Origin: Thiosymbion sp942492625
Lineage (GTDB): Bacteria; Pseudomonadota; Gammaproteobacteria; Chromatiales; Chromatiaceae
Assembly (NCBI GenBank): GCA_942492625.1
Contig: CALOFM010000002.1
Coordinates: 1 to 64,000, forward strand
DNA: 64,000 nt
Direction: 5' to 3'
Of the stretch, positions 26,839 to 36,585 are shown piece by piece (the stretch's first letter is position 1; every line of letters starts with the position of its first letter). The notes beneath the pieces were generated by a model. It was not told where the DNA came from and ran no database searches. It was given only the letters and a program-made list of their open reading frames with translations. Position numbers and translations under genes: made by a program.

Positions 26839-28361
26839 GCAAGCTTTCCCGGCGCCCACAACGCGAGGCCATCAAGGCGCAGCGGCGTCAAAAAAACAGC
26901 AAGAGAAAGCACTTCGAGCCCGACAGATAAGCGAAGGGCTTCTCCCCCGCACACCGCCGCCGCTGCCCAATACCTGCTCGGCCTACACCACGATCGTCCA
27001 GGAGCAGCAGGCGCGTGAGGAGGCCGTAACCGGGCAGCTGCGCATCCTGCGCCGCGAGTTGCCCCGTCTGCTCAAACGACTGGAGAAGATTCCCGATTTC
27101 AGAAACCCGCATAAGTGCCGGCACAAGTTGACGGTCCTGCTGCTCTACGGGCTGCTGATGTTCGTCTTCCAATTCGCCTCCCGACGCGAGGTCAACCGGG
27201 AGATGACCCGCCCGCAGTTCGAGGCCAACCTGCGGCTGCTCTTTCCCGAACTCGAAACGCTGCCCCACGCCGACACCCTGTTTCGGCTGCTGCGCGACAT
27301 CGACGTCGCCCAAATCGAGCAGGCTCATATCGAGCTGGTCGGCCGCCTGATCCGCGCCAAGAAGTTCCGCCGTTACCTCATCAACAACTGCTATCCCATC
27401 GCCATCGACGGCTCCCAGAAGTTCGCCCGCGACACCCTGTGGGACGAGAACCTGTTACAGCGCACCCACGGCAAGGGGGAGCATTGCCACACGCAGTACT
27501 TCGTCTACATCCTCGAGGCGAGCCTGGCCTTTCGTAACGGGATGGTCATTCCCCTGCTCAGCGAGTTTCTCGAGTACGCCAAGGGCGATACCGACAACAA
27601 CAAACAGGACTGCGAGCAGCGCGCCTTCCACCGCCTCAGCGCCCGGCTCAAGGCGCTGTTCCCGCGCCTTCCCCTCCTGCTGTTGCTCGACGGGCTCTAC
27701 GCCAACGGACCGGTGATGCAGCGCTGCCGCCAATACAACTGGCAGTTCATGATCGTGCTCAAGGACAAAGATCTCCCCAGCGTCTGGGACGAGGTCAAGG
27801 CGCTGGCCCCGTTGCAGCCCGACAATCGGCTCAAGCGCACCTGGGGCGATCGCCACCAGCATTTCTTCTGGGTCAACGCCATCACGTATGAATTCACAAA
27901 CGCCGGGCGCCAACGCCTGAGCCTGCACGTCGTGGTCTGCGAAGAGACCTGGGAGGTGGTGGACGAGCGGGGGCGAGACCGTTACCAAAACTGCTCGCCA
28001 TGCCTGGCTCTCTCCAACCGCCCGCTCACGCGACATAACGTCCATGAACGCTGCAACCTCGGCGCGCGCTACCGCTGGGGCATCGAGGCCGGGTTCCTGG
28101 TGGAAAAACACCAGGGCTACCACTACGAGCACGCCTTTGCCTTGGACTGGAACGCCATGAAGGGCTATCACTACCTGATGCGTATGGCCCACCTGTTCAA
28201 CACCCTGGCCCGCTTCGCCCGCCACCTCAAGACCCTCTACGCCGAAGCTTGGCGTGCGCGGCGCCATCGCCTTCATCCGTCAATCCTGCGCCGCCCCCTG
28301 GTTGGATCCCGAGCGGGTTCGCGCACTCTGCAGCCAGCCTTTGCAACTCCAGCTCGAATAG
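26835..28361 (+). pseudogene. DDE transposase paired with DUF4338, two frame changes
   Basis: It starts MSKLSRRPQREAIKAQRR. At A7 (26890-26896) the zero frame would stop at 26930, but a -1 shift at the heptamer A-AAA-AAC leads into KKQQEKALRARQISEGLLPR and the full DDE protein: CYPIAIDGSQKFARDTLWDE (first Asp), LPLLLLLDGLYANGPVM (second), RYRWGIEAGFLVEKHQGYHY (Glu). The tail changes frame again near 28240 to LGVRGAIAFIRQSCAAPW and ends at 28361. Family relatives I recall have a continuous frame, so a base loss is as likely as programmed frameshifting. Element ends were not resolved. Confidence 0.72.
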
Positions 28362-28589
28362 GGCCGGTCCTGTCACTCGGAAAAAATCTCTGCCGCAATG
28401 AGGCAGATGTCATCCCTTGCGCCGCTGCCCTCCAAACCCCTCACAGTGCCCAACACCACGCCTGGCTGGCGGACTTTTCCAGGCGCTGACCGACTGCTTT
28501 TTCGGCTCATCGACTCCGTACTCCCCGCCTCGTGCGTGTCCGGCCATGCGGGGAGCAGGTCATGCTTCACGGCTGGGTCCGTCTCTGCT

Positions 28590-29012
28590 TTAGTGCTTCG
28601 TCGGCTTTTTTCCCCATTTCAGCACCTCCAAGAGCACCGGGGCTTTGCCTTTCTCATGAAAAACCAGCGTCTTGGCAGTCTTAGTCGAAAGATCGATGAT
28701 GACACCTCGGCGCCTGGCCCTCTTCGCCGGACCACGATCAACGATGCGGACCTTGGCCGAACGGCCGTTTTTTATATTGGTGACTCGCACGATAGTCCCG
28801 AACGGCCATGAGGGATGGGCCGCCACCAGTGCCTGTTGATTGAATATCTCGCCGCTGGCAGTTTTCTTGCCATGCAATCTTTTGCCATAGTGGCTGGCCT
28901 TACCACGCTGGGTTAGCAACACCGGATCGGCGGTAACCTGAGCCGGTTGCAGCCCGAGCGCGATCACGAGCGCGATGATGACTGACGACAGATAAGTCAC
29001 CCGGATTCTCAT
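28590..29012 (-). CDS. rlpA: RlpA-like double-psi beta-barrel protein (lytic transglycosylase type)
   Basis: 140 residues: signal peptide MRIRVTYLSSVIIALVIALG with likely cleavage near residue 28, then the RlpA barrel with GKASHYGKRLHGKKTASGEI, PFGTIVRVTNIKNGRSAKVR and IVDRGPAKRARRRGVIIDLS. RlpA proteins cut denuded glycan strands at division septa. The short form here has no SPOR domain and a basic C-terminus (LKWGKKPTKH). Lipobox Cys is absent, so it should be periplasmic rather than outer-membrane anchored. Frame intact. Confidence 0.82.
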   Translation of the reverse strand: MRIRVTYLSSVIIALVIALGLQPAQVTADPVLLTQRGKASHYGKRLHGKKTASGEIFNQQALVAAHPSWPFGTIVRVTNIKNGRSAKVRIVDRGPAKRARRRGVIIDLSTKTAKTLVFHEKGKAPVLLEVLKWGKKPTKH

Positions 29013-29290
29013 GGAACTCTCCTCTCAGAGTATTCGCCCTATCCCAATAAAGGTGCGCAACGTGACATGAGATACGGGGTTTTGGCCCAAACTGTCAGAA
29101 ATCTGCAGTAGGACGTGATTCCCTGGGCCTACTGCCGAACGCAATTTTGCTGAGATTTCGTTGAGTATCTGTTGGTTACCGTCTTCCTTGGCCGGCGAAC
29201 TGCCTGCAGAGACCTCGGCGAAGCTTATACCCCGAAATTTCTCTGCGTTTTCACATGCCCTGGGTCAATAGCAGTCGAGCAGGCAGAGTC

Positions 29291-29328
29291 TTTAGCGTAA
29301 GTTTTCGTTCCATTGATTGTCAGACCCC
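29291..29328 (+). repeat. Solitary Tn3-family terminal inverted repeat (38 bp)
   Basis: Starts TTTAGCGTAAGTTTTCGTTC and ends CAGACCCC, with the GGGG outer end to the right. It differs at about six positions from the classical Tn3 end as remembered, and its inner half matches the repeat at 4496-4533. There is no transposase on its inner side; rlpA lies 280 bases away. It is a transposon footprint. Confidence 0.7.
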
Positions 29329-29430
29329 GAAGCTTTTTGGCCTCGCGGGCAGGTCGCTATGTCCGTTGAAGGGCGAAAAGGAACGAGAGGAGACAGACTA
29401 GGGGGCAGAGGCTGTGCGTAAACAGCCGGA

Positions 29431-30063
29431 TCAGTCCGCGAAACGATAGATGGGGTCCACTTGGTCCGGAGCGCTGATCCGCGCATGCAAGTCCTGAAGT
29501 AGGCCGTCCCGGATGCTGTAGATCCAGCCGTGGATGGAGAGGAGTTGTCCCCGCTGCCAGGCATTCTGGACGATGGGGTTTTGGGCGACCCGTCTCACCT
29601 GAGCCATGACGTTCAGCTCACACAGGCGGTCGATGCGGGCCTCTCGGCTCGGCAGGGCCTCCATCTCGTCCCGGTGGCGGTGGTAGGTGTCCTTGATGTT
29701 GCGCAGCCAGTTGTCGATCAGCCCCAGGGACTTGTTGTCGTAGGCCGCGACCACGCCGCCGCAGCCGTAATGGCCACAGACGATCACATGCTTTACCTTC
29801 AGGTACTCCACGGCGAATTGCAGAACCGAAAGCAGATTGAGGTCCGTGTGCAACACCAGGTTGGCCACATTGCGGTGTACGAAGACCTCCCCCGGATCCA
29901 TGCCGATGATCTGGTTGGCGGGTACCCGGCTGTCTGCACAGCCGATCCAGAGATAGTCCGGGGCCTGTTGCTGGGAAAGGCGCTCGAAAAAATCCGGATC
30001 CTTGGCCTTGATGGCCTGGGCCCAGCGGCGGTTGTTGGCAGCGAGGAGGGTGAGCTCGTCCAT
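29431..30063 (-). CDS. can: Beta-carbonic anhydrase
   Basis: 210 residues from ATG at 30063. Zinc ligands and the Asp-Arg dyad are in DYLWIGCADSRVPANQIIGM, and His plus the second Cys in HVIVCGHYGCGGVVAAYDNK. It interconverts CO2 and bicarbonate in the cytoplasm, feeding carboxylases and carbon fixation. It is divergent from the acyl-CoA carboxylase pair, which uses bicarbonate. The long frame upstream of 30063 lacks the family signature, so the later start is chosen. Length is usual for this clade. Frame intact. Confidence 0.93.
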   Translation of the reverse strand: MDELTLLAANNRRWAQAIKAKDPDFFERLSQQQAPDYLWIGCADSRVPANQIIGMDPGEVFVHRNVANLVLHTDLNLLSVLQFAVEYLKVKHVIVCGHYGCGGVVAAYDNKSLGLIDNWLRNIKDTYHRHRDEMEALPSREARIDRLCELNVMAQVRRVAQNPIVQNAWQRGQLLSIHGWIYSIRDGLLQDLHARISAPDQVDPIYRFAD

Positions 30064-30641
30064 GGGTGGGTGGTATAGAAACTGAGAAACCAACTGTATC
30101 GGGGTTGGAAGGCAAGGAACGCTACCATCGAAGGATGGCTCAAGCAAGGCCCTAGGCAAGGACACAGCAATTCCCGATGCCGGGCGAAAACCTGCGCCAT
30201 CAGCGCCAAAATCGGTGCAGCGACGGCGACAACAATCAAGGACCGCATCATCAATGCCGCGGAGGGTTTCCCGGACGATCCGAACGCGGCAAAGCACCGT
30301 TCTTGCGCACTCCCTCCAGCCCTCCAGCCCTCCAGCAACAGATATACAACGACGCAAATCGGCAGCGAGCACGGCTGTTGCGGCATCGTTTTCGGCGAGG
30401 TTGACGCACACTTCAAAATCTTCTTGCAAAGAGATTGTGCAGCGCAATATGATTCGCGCCCGCATGGTGTGGGATTTCAGCAAGTTATCTCTTATGAGTA
30501 CGCACCTCCGCCAAGGTGCCCTTATCCCGGGCGACCCGCCGCCCATCCCCACCGCTTGCTTGGCTGGTCTACTTTTTTGTGACCCCTCCGGACCTGTTGG
30601 CGTGCGGGCCCCGGGGTGTCGCATGCACGGGTGCAACCAAA
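30064..30641. other. Divergent intergenic region between can and the carboxylase genes
   Basis: About 580 bases; frames here are open by chance but match nothing. It should hold the promoters of both transcription units. A short CCCTCCAG tandem repeat (three copies near 30313-30336) is the only notable repeat. Confidence 0.4.
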
Positions 30642-32174
30642 ATGCGTGAGATCGTCGAAAGGTTGGAAGAGAAGCGTTCGCTTGCGCGCGCAGGCGGCGG
30701 TGAGAAGCGCACGGCCTCGCAACACCGCAAGGGCAAGCTGACCGCTCGCGAGCGCATCGAGCTGTTGGTGGACGCCGGCTCCTTCGAGGAATGGGACACC
30801 TTCGTCGAGCATCGCTGCGTCGACTTCGGAATGGAGCAGGAGCGCGTGCCGGGCGACGGTGTGGTGACCGGTTACGGGACTATCAACGGGCGCCTGGTGT
30901 TCGTGTTCAGTCAGGACTTCACCGTCTTCGGCGGCAGCCTCTCGGAGACCCACGCCCGGAAGATCTGCAAGCTCATGGACCAGGCGGTCAAGGCCGGGGC
31001 GCCCGTGATCGGACTCAACGACTCCGGCGGGGCGCGCATCCAGGAGGGCGTGGACTCGCTCGCCGGCTATGCCGAGGTCTTCCAGCGCAACGTCGACGCC
31101 TCCGGGGTCGTCCCCCAGATCTCCCTGATCCTGGGGCCCTGCGCGGGCGGGGCGGTCTACTCGCCGGCCATGACCGACTTCATCTTCATGGTGAAGGATA
31201 CCTCCTACATGTTCGTCACCGGTCCGGACGTGGTGAAGACCGTCACCCATGAGATGGTCAACGCCGAGGAACTGGGCGGCGCCATGACCCATGCCAGCCG
31301 CTCCGGCGTGGCCGACGCGGCCTTCGAGAACGACATCGACGCCCTGCTCTATGTGCGCCAACTGTTCAACTTCCTGCCCGGATCGAGCCGCGTAGCCCCC
31401 CCGACCCGACCCACCAACGATCCCATCGACCGGGTCGAGCCCTCCCTGGACACCATGGTGCCGGACAACCCGAATCAGCCCTACGACATGCAGGAGCTGA
31501 TCGAAAAGGTCGTCGACGAGGGGCACTTCTTCGCGATCAAGCCCGACTTCGCCCGCAACATCATCACCGGCTTCGGGCGCATGAACGGCTCCCCGGTGGG
31601 CATCGTCGCCAACCAGCCCACCGTGCTGGCCGGCTGTCTGGATATCGACTCCTCCCTCAAGGCGGCGCGCTTCGTGCGGTTCTGCGACTGTTTCAACATC
31701 CCCATCCTCACCTTCGTGGACGTGCCCGGCTTCCTGCCCGGCACCGTGCAGGAGTACGGGGGCATCATCAAGCACGGGGCCAAGCTCCTGTTCGCCTTTG
31801 CCCAGGCCACGGTGCCCAAGGTCACCCTGATCACCCGCAAGGCCTACGGCGGCGCCTACGACGTCATGAGCTCCAAGCACCTGCGCGGGGACATCAACTA
31901 TGCCTGGCCGACGGCCGAGATCGCCGTCATGGGTCCCAAGGGCGCGGTGGAGATCATCTTTCGCGAAGAGATGGGCGATCCCGACCGCATCGCCGCACGC
32001 ACCGAGGAATACCGGGCCAAGTTCGCCAATCCCTTCGTGGCCGCCCAGCGCGGATTCATCGACGATGTGATCATGCCGCGCGACACGCGTGGCCGCCTGT
32101 GCCACGCCCTGGCGATGCTGCGGGACAAGCAGTCCCAGAGCCCGCAGCGAAAGCACGACAACCTGCCCCTTTGA
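30642..32174 (+). CDS. pccB: Acyl-CoA (propionyl-CoA type) carboxylase, beta subunit
   Basis: 510 residues from ATG 30642 (MREIVERLEEKRSLARAGGG). Carboxyltransferase halves are visible: VFVFSQDFTVFGGSLSETHA, GLNDSGGARIQEGVDSLAGY and LGPCAGGAVYSPAMTDFIFM (acyl-CoA site), then PTVLAGCLDIDSSLKAARFV and KAYGGAYDVMSSKHLRGDIN (biotin site). It transfers carboxyl from biotin to an acyl-CoA, most likely propionyl-CoA given the whole-length family match. It sits 15 bases before the alpha-subunit gene, a clear operon. In autotrophs it can serve propionate or odd-chain metabolism. Frame intact. Confidence 0.92.
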   Translation: MREIVERLEEKRSLARAGGGEKRTASQHRKGKLTARERIELLVDAGSFEEWDTFVEHRCVDFGMEQERVPGDGVVTGYGTINGRLVFVFSQDFTVFGGSLSETHARKICKLMDQAVKAGAPVIGLNDSGGARIQEGVDSLAGYAEVFQRNVDASGVVPQISLILGPCAGGAVYSPAMTDFIFMVKDTSYMFVTGPDVVKTVTHEMVNAEELGGAMTHASRSGVADAAFENDIDALLYVRQLFNFLPGSSRVAPPTRPTNDPIDRVEPSLDTMVPDNPNQPYDMQELIEKVVDEGHFFAIKPDFARNIITGFGRMNGSPVGIVANQPTVLAGCLDIDSSLKAARFVRFCDCFNIPILTFVDVPGFLPGTVQEYGGIIKHGAKLLFAFAQATVPKVTLITRKAYGGAYDVMSSKHLRGDINYAWPTAEIAVMGPKGAVEIIFREEMGDPDRIAARTEEYRAKFANPFVAAQRGFIDDVIMPRDTRGRLCHALAMLRDKQSQSPQRKHDNLPL

Positions 32175-32189
32175 TACGGAACCGCCACC

Positions 32190-34199
32190 ATGTTCAAAAA
32201 GATCCTGATTGCCAACCGCGGGGAAATCGCGATTCGCATTCACCGCACGGCGAGCCGTATGGGCATCCCCACGGTGGCCGTGTACTCCGACGCCGACCGG
32301 TTCAGCCGCCATACCCGCATCTGCGACGAGGCCGTGCGCATCGGCCCCGGGCCGGCGAACGAGAGCTATCTGGTCGTCGACAACCTCGTCGCCGCCTGTC
32401 GCCAGAGCGGTGCCGATGCCGTGCATCCCGGCTACGGCTTCCTCTCGGAGAACGCCGCCTTCGCGCGGCGCCTGCAGGACGAGGACATCCACTTCATCGG
32501 CCCGAGCCCCGAGGCGATCGCCGCCATGGGCGACAAGATCGAGGCCAACCGCACGGCGAAGGAGGCGGGCCTGCCCACCGTCCCCGGACACTGGGACCCG
32601 ATTGCGGATGCCGATGCGGCGGTTCAGATCGCTAAAAGTATCGGTCTGCCGGTGATGCTCAAGGCCGCCGCTGGCGGTGGGGGCAAGGGCATCCGTGTCG
32701 CCCACACCGAAAAGGAGGTGCAGGAAGGCTTCCGGGTAACGACCAGCGAGGCCCGCAACAGCTTCGGCGACGAGCGGGTATTCATCGAGAAGTTCATCGA
32801 GGAGCCGCGCCATATCGAGATCCAGGTGCTCGGCGACCGCCATGGTCATGTGATCCACCTGGCCGAGCGGGAGTGCTCCATCCAGCGCCGGCACCAAAAG
32901 GTGATCGAGGAGGCGCCCTCGGCCTTCCTGGACGAGGCGACCCGCCAGGCAATGGGCGGTGCGGCGGTGGCGCTGGCCAAGGTGGTGGGCTTCAGCACCG
33001 CCGGAACCGTCGAGTTCATCGTCGACCAACAACGCAACTTCTACTTCCTGGAGATGAACACCCGCCTGCAGGTCGAGCACGCGGTCACCGAGATGATCAC
33101 CGGGCTGGACCTGGTCGAGTGGATGATCCGCATCACCAACGGCGAGCGCCTCACCATCAAGCAGGAGGACGTGCAGCTGCGCGGCTGGGCGGTGGAAACG
33201 CGCGTCTATGCCGAAGACCCAAATCGCGGCTTCATGCCTTCGACCGGACGCCTGATCCGCTATCGCACACCCGCCGAGGATCCGGAGGTACGGGTCGACA
33301 ACGGCGTGTTCGAGGGCGGGGAGATCTCGCGTTTCTACGACCCCATGATCGCCAAGGTGAGCACCTGGGGCCCGGACCGCGAGCAGGCCGTGCGGCGGAT
33401 GCGCATGGCCCTGGACGAGTTCTACATCCAGGGCGTGAGCCACAACATCGCCTTTCTCACCGCGCTGCTGGCCAACCCGCGGTTCCTGCAGGGGCGCCTG
33501 AGCACCAACTTCATCCCCAGCGAGTATCCCGAGGGCTTCAGCCCGGCACCGCTGGAGCCGCAGGACCTCAATGCCATCATCGGCGCCGCCGCCCTCATGC
33601 ACCTGAGATACATGCAGCGCGCCGCCCAGACCAGCGGCCAGATGCAGAGCTATCGCTTCCGTATTCCCGAGGAGTGGGAGGTCCTGGTCAACGACGAATA
33701 CCACTCGGTCTCCGTCCAGGCGACGTCCGAGGGGTTCGACATCCTCCGCGACGGGGGCCAGGTGATCGCGGTGCGCAGCGGCTGGGAGGTGGGCGACCCG
33801 GTGCTGAGCTGCACCGTCAACGCCCGCCCGGAGCGCTTCAAGGTGGTGCCCGAGGGCATCGGCTACATCCTCTACCACCTCGGGGCGGAGGTCCATGTGC
33901 GCGTCTACACCCGCACCGCCGCGCGCCTGGCGCGTCTGATGCCGGTCAAGGTCCCGCCGGACATGTCCATGTACCTGCTCTCCCCCATGCCCGGCCTGTT
34001 GCGGTCCATTGCGGTGAACGAGGGACAAGACGTCGAGACCGGCACGGAGCTCTGTGTCGTGGAGGCGATGAAGATGGAGAATATCCTGCGCGCCGGGCGG
34101 TCCGTCAAGATCGCCCACCTGCGCGCGCGACCCGGCGACATATTGACGGTAGGGCAGGTGATTCTGGAGTTCGAGACCGGGGCACAAGCGAGTCCTTGA
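32190..34199 (+). CDS. pccA: Acyl-CoA (propionyl-CoA type) carboxylase, alpha subunit (biotin carboxylase + BCCP)
   Basis: 669 residues: MFKKILIANRGEIAIRIHRT (biotin carboxylase N-domain), AAAGGGGKGIRVAHTEKEVQ (ATP-grasp glycine loop), FYFLEMNTRLQVEHAVTEMI (metal and bicarbonate residues), a BT-like bridge (residues ~500-590) and the biotinyl Lys in VVEAMKMENILRAG near the C-terminus. It carboxylates its own biotin with ATP and bicarbonate and forms a complex with the upstream beta subunit. The stop is 26 bases before the left end of an IS66 element, which has landed just behind the operon without damaging it. Confidence 0.92.
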   Translation: MFKKILIANRGEIAIRIHRTASRMGIPTVAVYSDADRFSRHTRICDEAVRIGPGPANESYLVVDNLVAACRQSGADAVHPGYGFLSENAAFARRLQDEDIHFIGPSPEAIAAMGDKIEANRTAKEAGLPTVPGHWDPIADADAAVQIAKSIGLPVMLKAAAGGGGKGIRVAHTEKEVQEGFRVTTSEARNSFGDERVFIEKFIEEPRHIEIQVLGDRHGHVIHLAERECSIQRRHQKVIEEAPSAFLDEATRQAMGGAAVALAKVVGFSTAGTVEFIVDQQRNFYFLEMNTRLQVEHAVTEMITGLDLVEWMIRITNGERLTIKQEDVQLRGWAVETRVYAEDPNRGFMPSTGRLIRYRTPAEDPEVRVDNGVFEGGEISRFYDPMIAKVSTWGPDREQAVRRMRMALDEFYIQGVSHNIAFLTALLANPRFLQGRLSTNFIPSEYPEGFSPAPLEPQDLNAIIGAAALMHLRYMQRAAQTSGQMQSYRFRIPEEWEVLVNDEYHSVSVQATSEGFDILRDGGQVIAVRSGWEVGDPVLSCTVNARPERFKVVPEGIGYILYHLGAEVHVRVYTRTAARLARLMPVKVPPDMSMYLLSPMPGLLRSIAVNEGQDVETGTELCVVEAMKMENILRAGRSVKIAHLRARPGDILTVGQVILEFETGAQASP

Positions 34200-34317
34200 C
34201 CGGGTCGTCCAGCGTAGGCGGGGCGTAACCGGCCATTCTGAGCCGTTATTCCATCCAGCGTGAATCTCTCTATCCTGTCGCCCACCGATTCGTTTTCTGA
34301 GCGGAAGGAGGGGCAGC

Positions 34318-34629
34318 ATGGACCCATCGACAGTACCGGCGAGGCGGCCGCGGATTCGGCGCAACCGCGATCAGTGGCGCGCGCTGCTGGAGCGCTTCGA
34401 GCGCAGCGGGCAGAGCCGCGAGCAGTTTTGTCGCGAGCGGAGCCTGAGCGTGAGCAGTTTCGAGCGCTGGCGACGGCAGCTGGGGAAAACGGTGGCGCCG
34501 CGCCAAGTAATCGCCGAGGAGCCAGTGTTCTTGGAGTTGCCGGCGGACGCGCGTGCTTCGAGCGAAGCATGGGAGGTGGAATTGCAGCTGGGTGCTGGCG
34601 TGTTCTTGCGCCTGCGCCGTCCGTGCTGA
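34318..34629 (+). CDS. tnpA: IS66 TnpA (helix-turn-helix accessory)
   Basis: 103 residues: RDQWRALLERFERSGQSREQ and FCRERSLSVSSFERWRRQLG form the DNA-binding part usual in IS66 TnpA. RBS-like GGAAGGAGGGG lies upstream of ATG. The C-terminal half is beta-rich (VELQLGAGVFLRLRRP). The stop overlaps the tnpB start. It is required with TnpB for efficient IS66 transposition in studied members. Confidence 0.85.
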   Translation: MDPSTVPARRPRIRRNRDQWRALLERFERSGQSREQFCRERSLSVSSFERWRRQLGKTVAPRQVIAEEPVFLELPADARASSEAWEVELQLGAGVFLRLRRPC

Positions 34630-34973
34630 GCGTCCCGCCCGGGCGGCGGGTGTGGCTGTGTATGCAGCCAACCGACATGCGCCGTTCCTTTGATGGTCTC
34701 TCGGCCCTGGTGCGCCAGCATCTGGGGGAGGACCCCGGCAGCGGCCAGTGGTTTGCCTTCATCAATCGGCGGCGCACACAAATCAAAATTTTGGCCTTCG
34801 AGGAGGGCGGCTACTGCGTGTGGAGCAAGCGCCTGGAGCAGGGCCAATTCGCGGCGCCGGGCGCTGCCGGTGCGCGCAAGCGCGCCCTGTGTCACACCGA
34901 ATTGCTGGCCTTGCTCGAAGGGGTCGATCTGGTGATCACAAGGCAGCGAAAGCGCTACAGAATGGTGGCGTAA
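34623..34973 (+). CDS. tnpB: IS66 TnpB (Orf2)
   Basis: 116 residues from GTG at 34623 overlapping tnpA. VLSVPPGRRVWLCMQPTDMR and RSFDGLSALVRQHLGEDPGS, then FAFINRRRTQIKILAFEEGG and YCVWSKRLEQGQFAAP are the standard TnpB signature. Its biochemical role is not established in the family. Frame intact. Confidence 0.9.
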   Translation: MLSVPPGRRVWLCMQPTDMRRSFDGLSALVRQHLGEDPGSGQWFAFINRRRTQIKILAFEEGGYCVWSKRLEQGQFAAPGAAGARKRALCHTELLALLEGVDLVITRQRKRYRMVA

Positions 34974-35025
34974 AGGGCCGGCATCGATTAAAATATTCAC
35001 AACAAAAACAGATGGATAACCCACC

Positions 35026-36564
35026 TTGTCGGCAGCTGTGCGGATGGCGGAACTGGAGCGCGAGAATACGCAATTGCAGGCGCAGCTCGCCACCGTGCAA
35101 CAGCAACTGGAGTGGTTCAAACGCCAGCTGTTCGGCGCCAAGTCCGAAAAGCGCCTGGATGTGGATCCGAGCGTGCAGGCCGATCTGTTATCGGCCCTGG
35201 GCGTGGCAGCACCGCCACCGCCGCCAGAGGTGCCCACCGAGACGATCAGCTATCAACGCCGGCCCAAGGCGCGCGATGCCGCGGTCAATGACTCGGGTCT
35301 GCGCTTCGCCGAGGATGTGCCACGCGAGATCATCGCGGTCACCGACCCCCAGATCGAGGCCATCCCCGCCGAGCGGCGTGTGCACATCGGCGAGAAGGTC
35401 ACCTACCGCCTGGCGCAGCGCCCCGGCAGCTATGTGATCCTTCAATACACCCGCCCGGTCTACAAGATCTTGGACGACCTGCGCATCGCCACCACGCCGG
35501 CGCCGGCCAACGTGCTGGAGAACAGTGTGGCCGATGTCAGCTTCCTGGCCGGGATGCTGGTCGACAAATTCTGCTACCACCTGCCGCTGTACCGCCAACA
35601 CCAGCGTTTGCTGCAGAGCGGCATCCAGCTCAGCCGCAGCACCCTGAGCGTCTGGGCCGGTCGAGCCATCGATCTGCTGCGCCCCATCGTCGATGCCCAA
35701 GCCCGGCATCTGCTGCAAAGCCGCGTGCTGGCCATGGACGAGACGCCGATCAAGGCCGGGCGGCAGGGCAAAGGCAAGATGCGCCAGGCCTATTTCTGGC
35801 CGATCTACGGGCAGGACGAGGAGATCGTCTTCCACTATGCGCCCTCGCGCGCGCACCGCCACGTGCAGACCTTCCTCGGCGGTTTCAGCGCCACCTTGCT
35901 CAGCGACGGCTACGAGGCCTATGCGGCCTACGCCAAGCAGAACGCCGAGGTGACGCACGCCGCCTGCTGGAGCCACTGTCGCCGCGGGTTCGAGCGGGTG
36001 CAGGCCAGTGATCCCGCCGCCAGCGCCGAGGCCCTGGCCTTGATCGGTGCACTCTACCGCCACGAGCAGGTAATCCGTGACCAGGGGCTGAGCGGGAAGG
36101 AGAAGCTGGCCTACCGCAGCGAGCACAGCGAGGCGGTGGTACAGGCCTTCTGGGGCTGGTGCGACAAGCAGTGCCACCGACCGGAGCTCTTGCCCAGCAG
36201 CCTCTTGGCGAAGGCCTTGAACTATGCCCTGGCGCGCAAGGCCAGTCTGCAGGTGTTCCTCGCCGATCCCGACGTGGCAATCGACACCAACCATCTGGAA
36301 CGTTCTCTGCGCCCCATCCCGATGGGAAAGAAGAACTGGTTATTCGCCTGGACGGAGATCGGCGCCGAGCGCATTGGTATTATCCAGAGCCTCCTGGTCA
36401 CCTGCCGGCTCCAGGGTGTCGATCCCTACGTCTACCTGGTCGATGTGCTGCAGCGCGTCAGCGCGCATCCGGCCAGCCGCGTCATCGAGCTCACCCCACG
36501 CGAGTGGAAAACGCGGTTCTCCCACAACCCCATGAAATCAGACCTGGCGCTGGCCCAGCAATAA
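35026..36564 (+). CDS. tnpC: IS66 TnpC transposase
   Basis: 512 residues from TTG at 35026 or ATG at 35044. A leucine-rich coiled coil MAELERENTQLQAQLATVQQ is followed by FKRQLFGAKSEKR. The DDE core has SRVLAMDETPIKAGRQGKGK, LLSDGYEAYAAYAKQNAEVT and DTNHLERSLRPIPMGKKNWL (the Glu), with insertion LLVTCRLQGVDPYVYLVDVL near the end. Length is normal for TnpC. Frame intact, so with TnpA and TnpB the element looks complete. Confidence 0.92.
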   Translation: MSAAVRMAELERENTQLQAQLATVQQQLEWFKRQLFGAKSEKRLDVDPSVQADLLSALGVAAPPPPPEVPTETISYQRRPKARDAAVNDSGLRFAEDVPREIIAVTDPQIEAIPAERRVHIGEKVTYRLAQRPGSYVILQYTRPVYKILDDLRIATTPAPANVLENSVADVSFLAGMLVDKFCYHLPLYRQHQRLLQSGIQLSRSTLSVWAGRAIDLLRPIVDAQARHLLQSRVLAMDETPIKAGRQGKGKMRQAYFWPIYGQDEEIVFHYAPSRAHRHVQTFLGGFSATLLSDGYEAYAAYAKQNAEVTHAACWSHCRRGFERVQASDPAASAEALALIGALYRHEQVIRDQGLSGKEKLAYRSEHSEAVVQAFWGWCDKQCHRPELLPSSLLAKALNYALARKASLQVFLADPDVAIDTNHLERSLRPIPMGKKNWLFAWTEIGAERIGIIQSLLVTCRLQGVDPYVYLVDVLQRVSAHPASRVIELTPREWKTRFSHNPMKSDLALAQQ

Positions 36565-36585
36565 CGGCCTGGAATGGCCGGTTAC

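Larger units (their letters stand above)
34225..36585 (+). mobile_element. IS66-family element, canonical tnpA-tnpB-tnpC
   Basis: Inverted ends GTAACCGGCCATTC...GCCGTTATT at 34225 and the reverse complement ending at 36585. Three genes run in one direction. Flanking 8-mers (GGCGGGGC and CTGGGAGC) differ, so no target duplication is visible. Confidence 0.88.

Noticed and set aside
30522..34364. A 1280-residue open frame on the minus strand across both carboxylase genes
   Set aside because: It mirrors the codon bias of the two well-supported carboxylase genes on the plus strand and has no family resemblance. It is a shadow frame.
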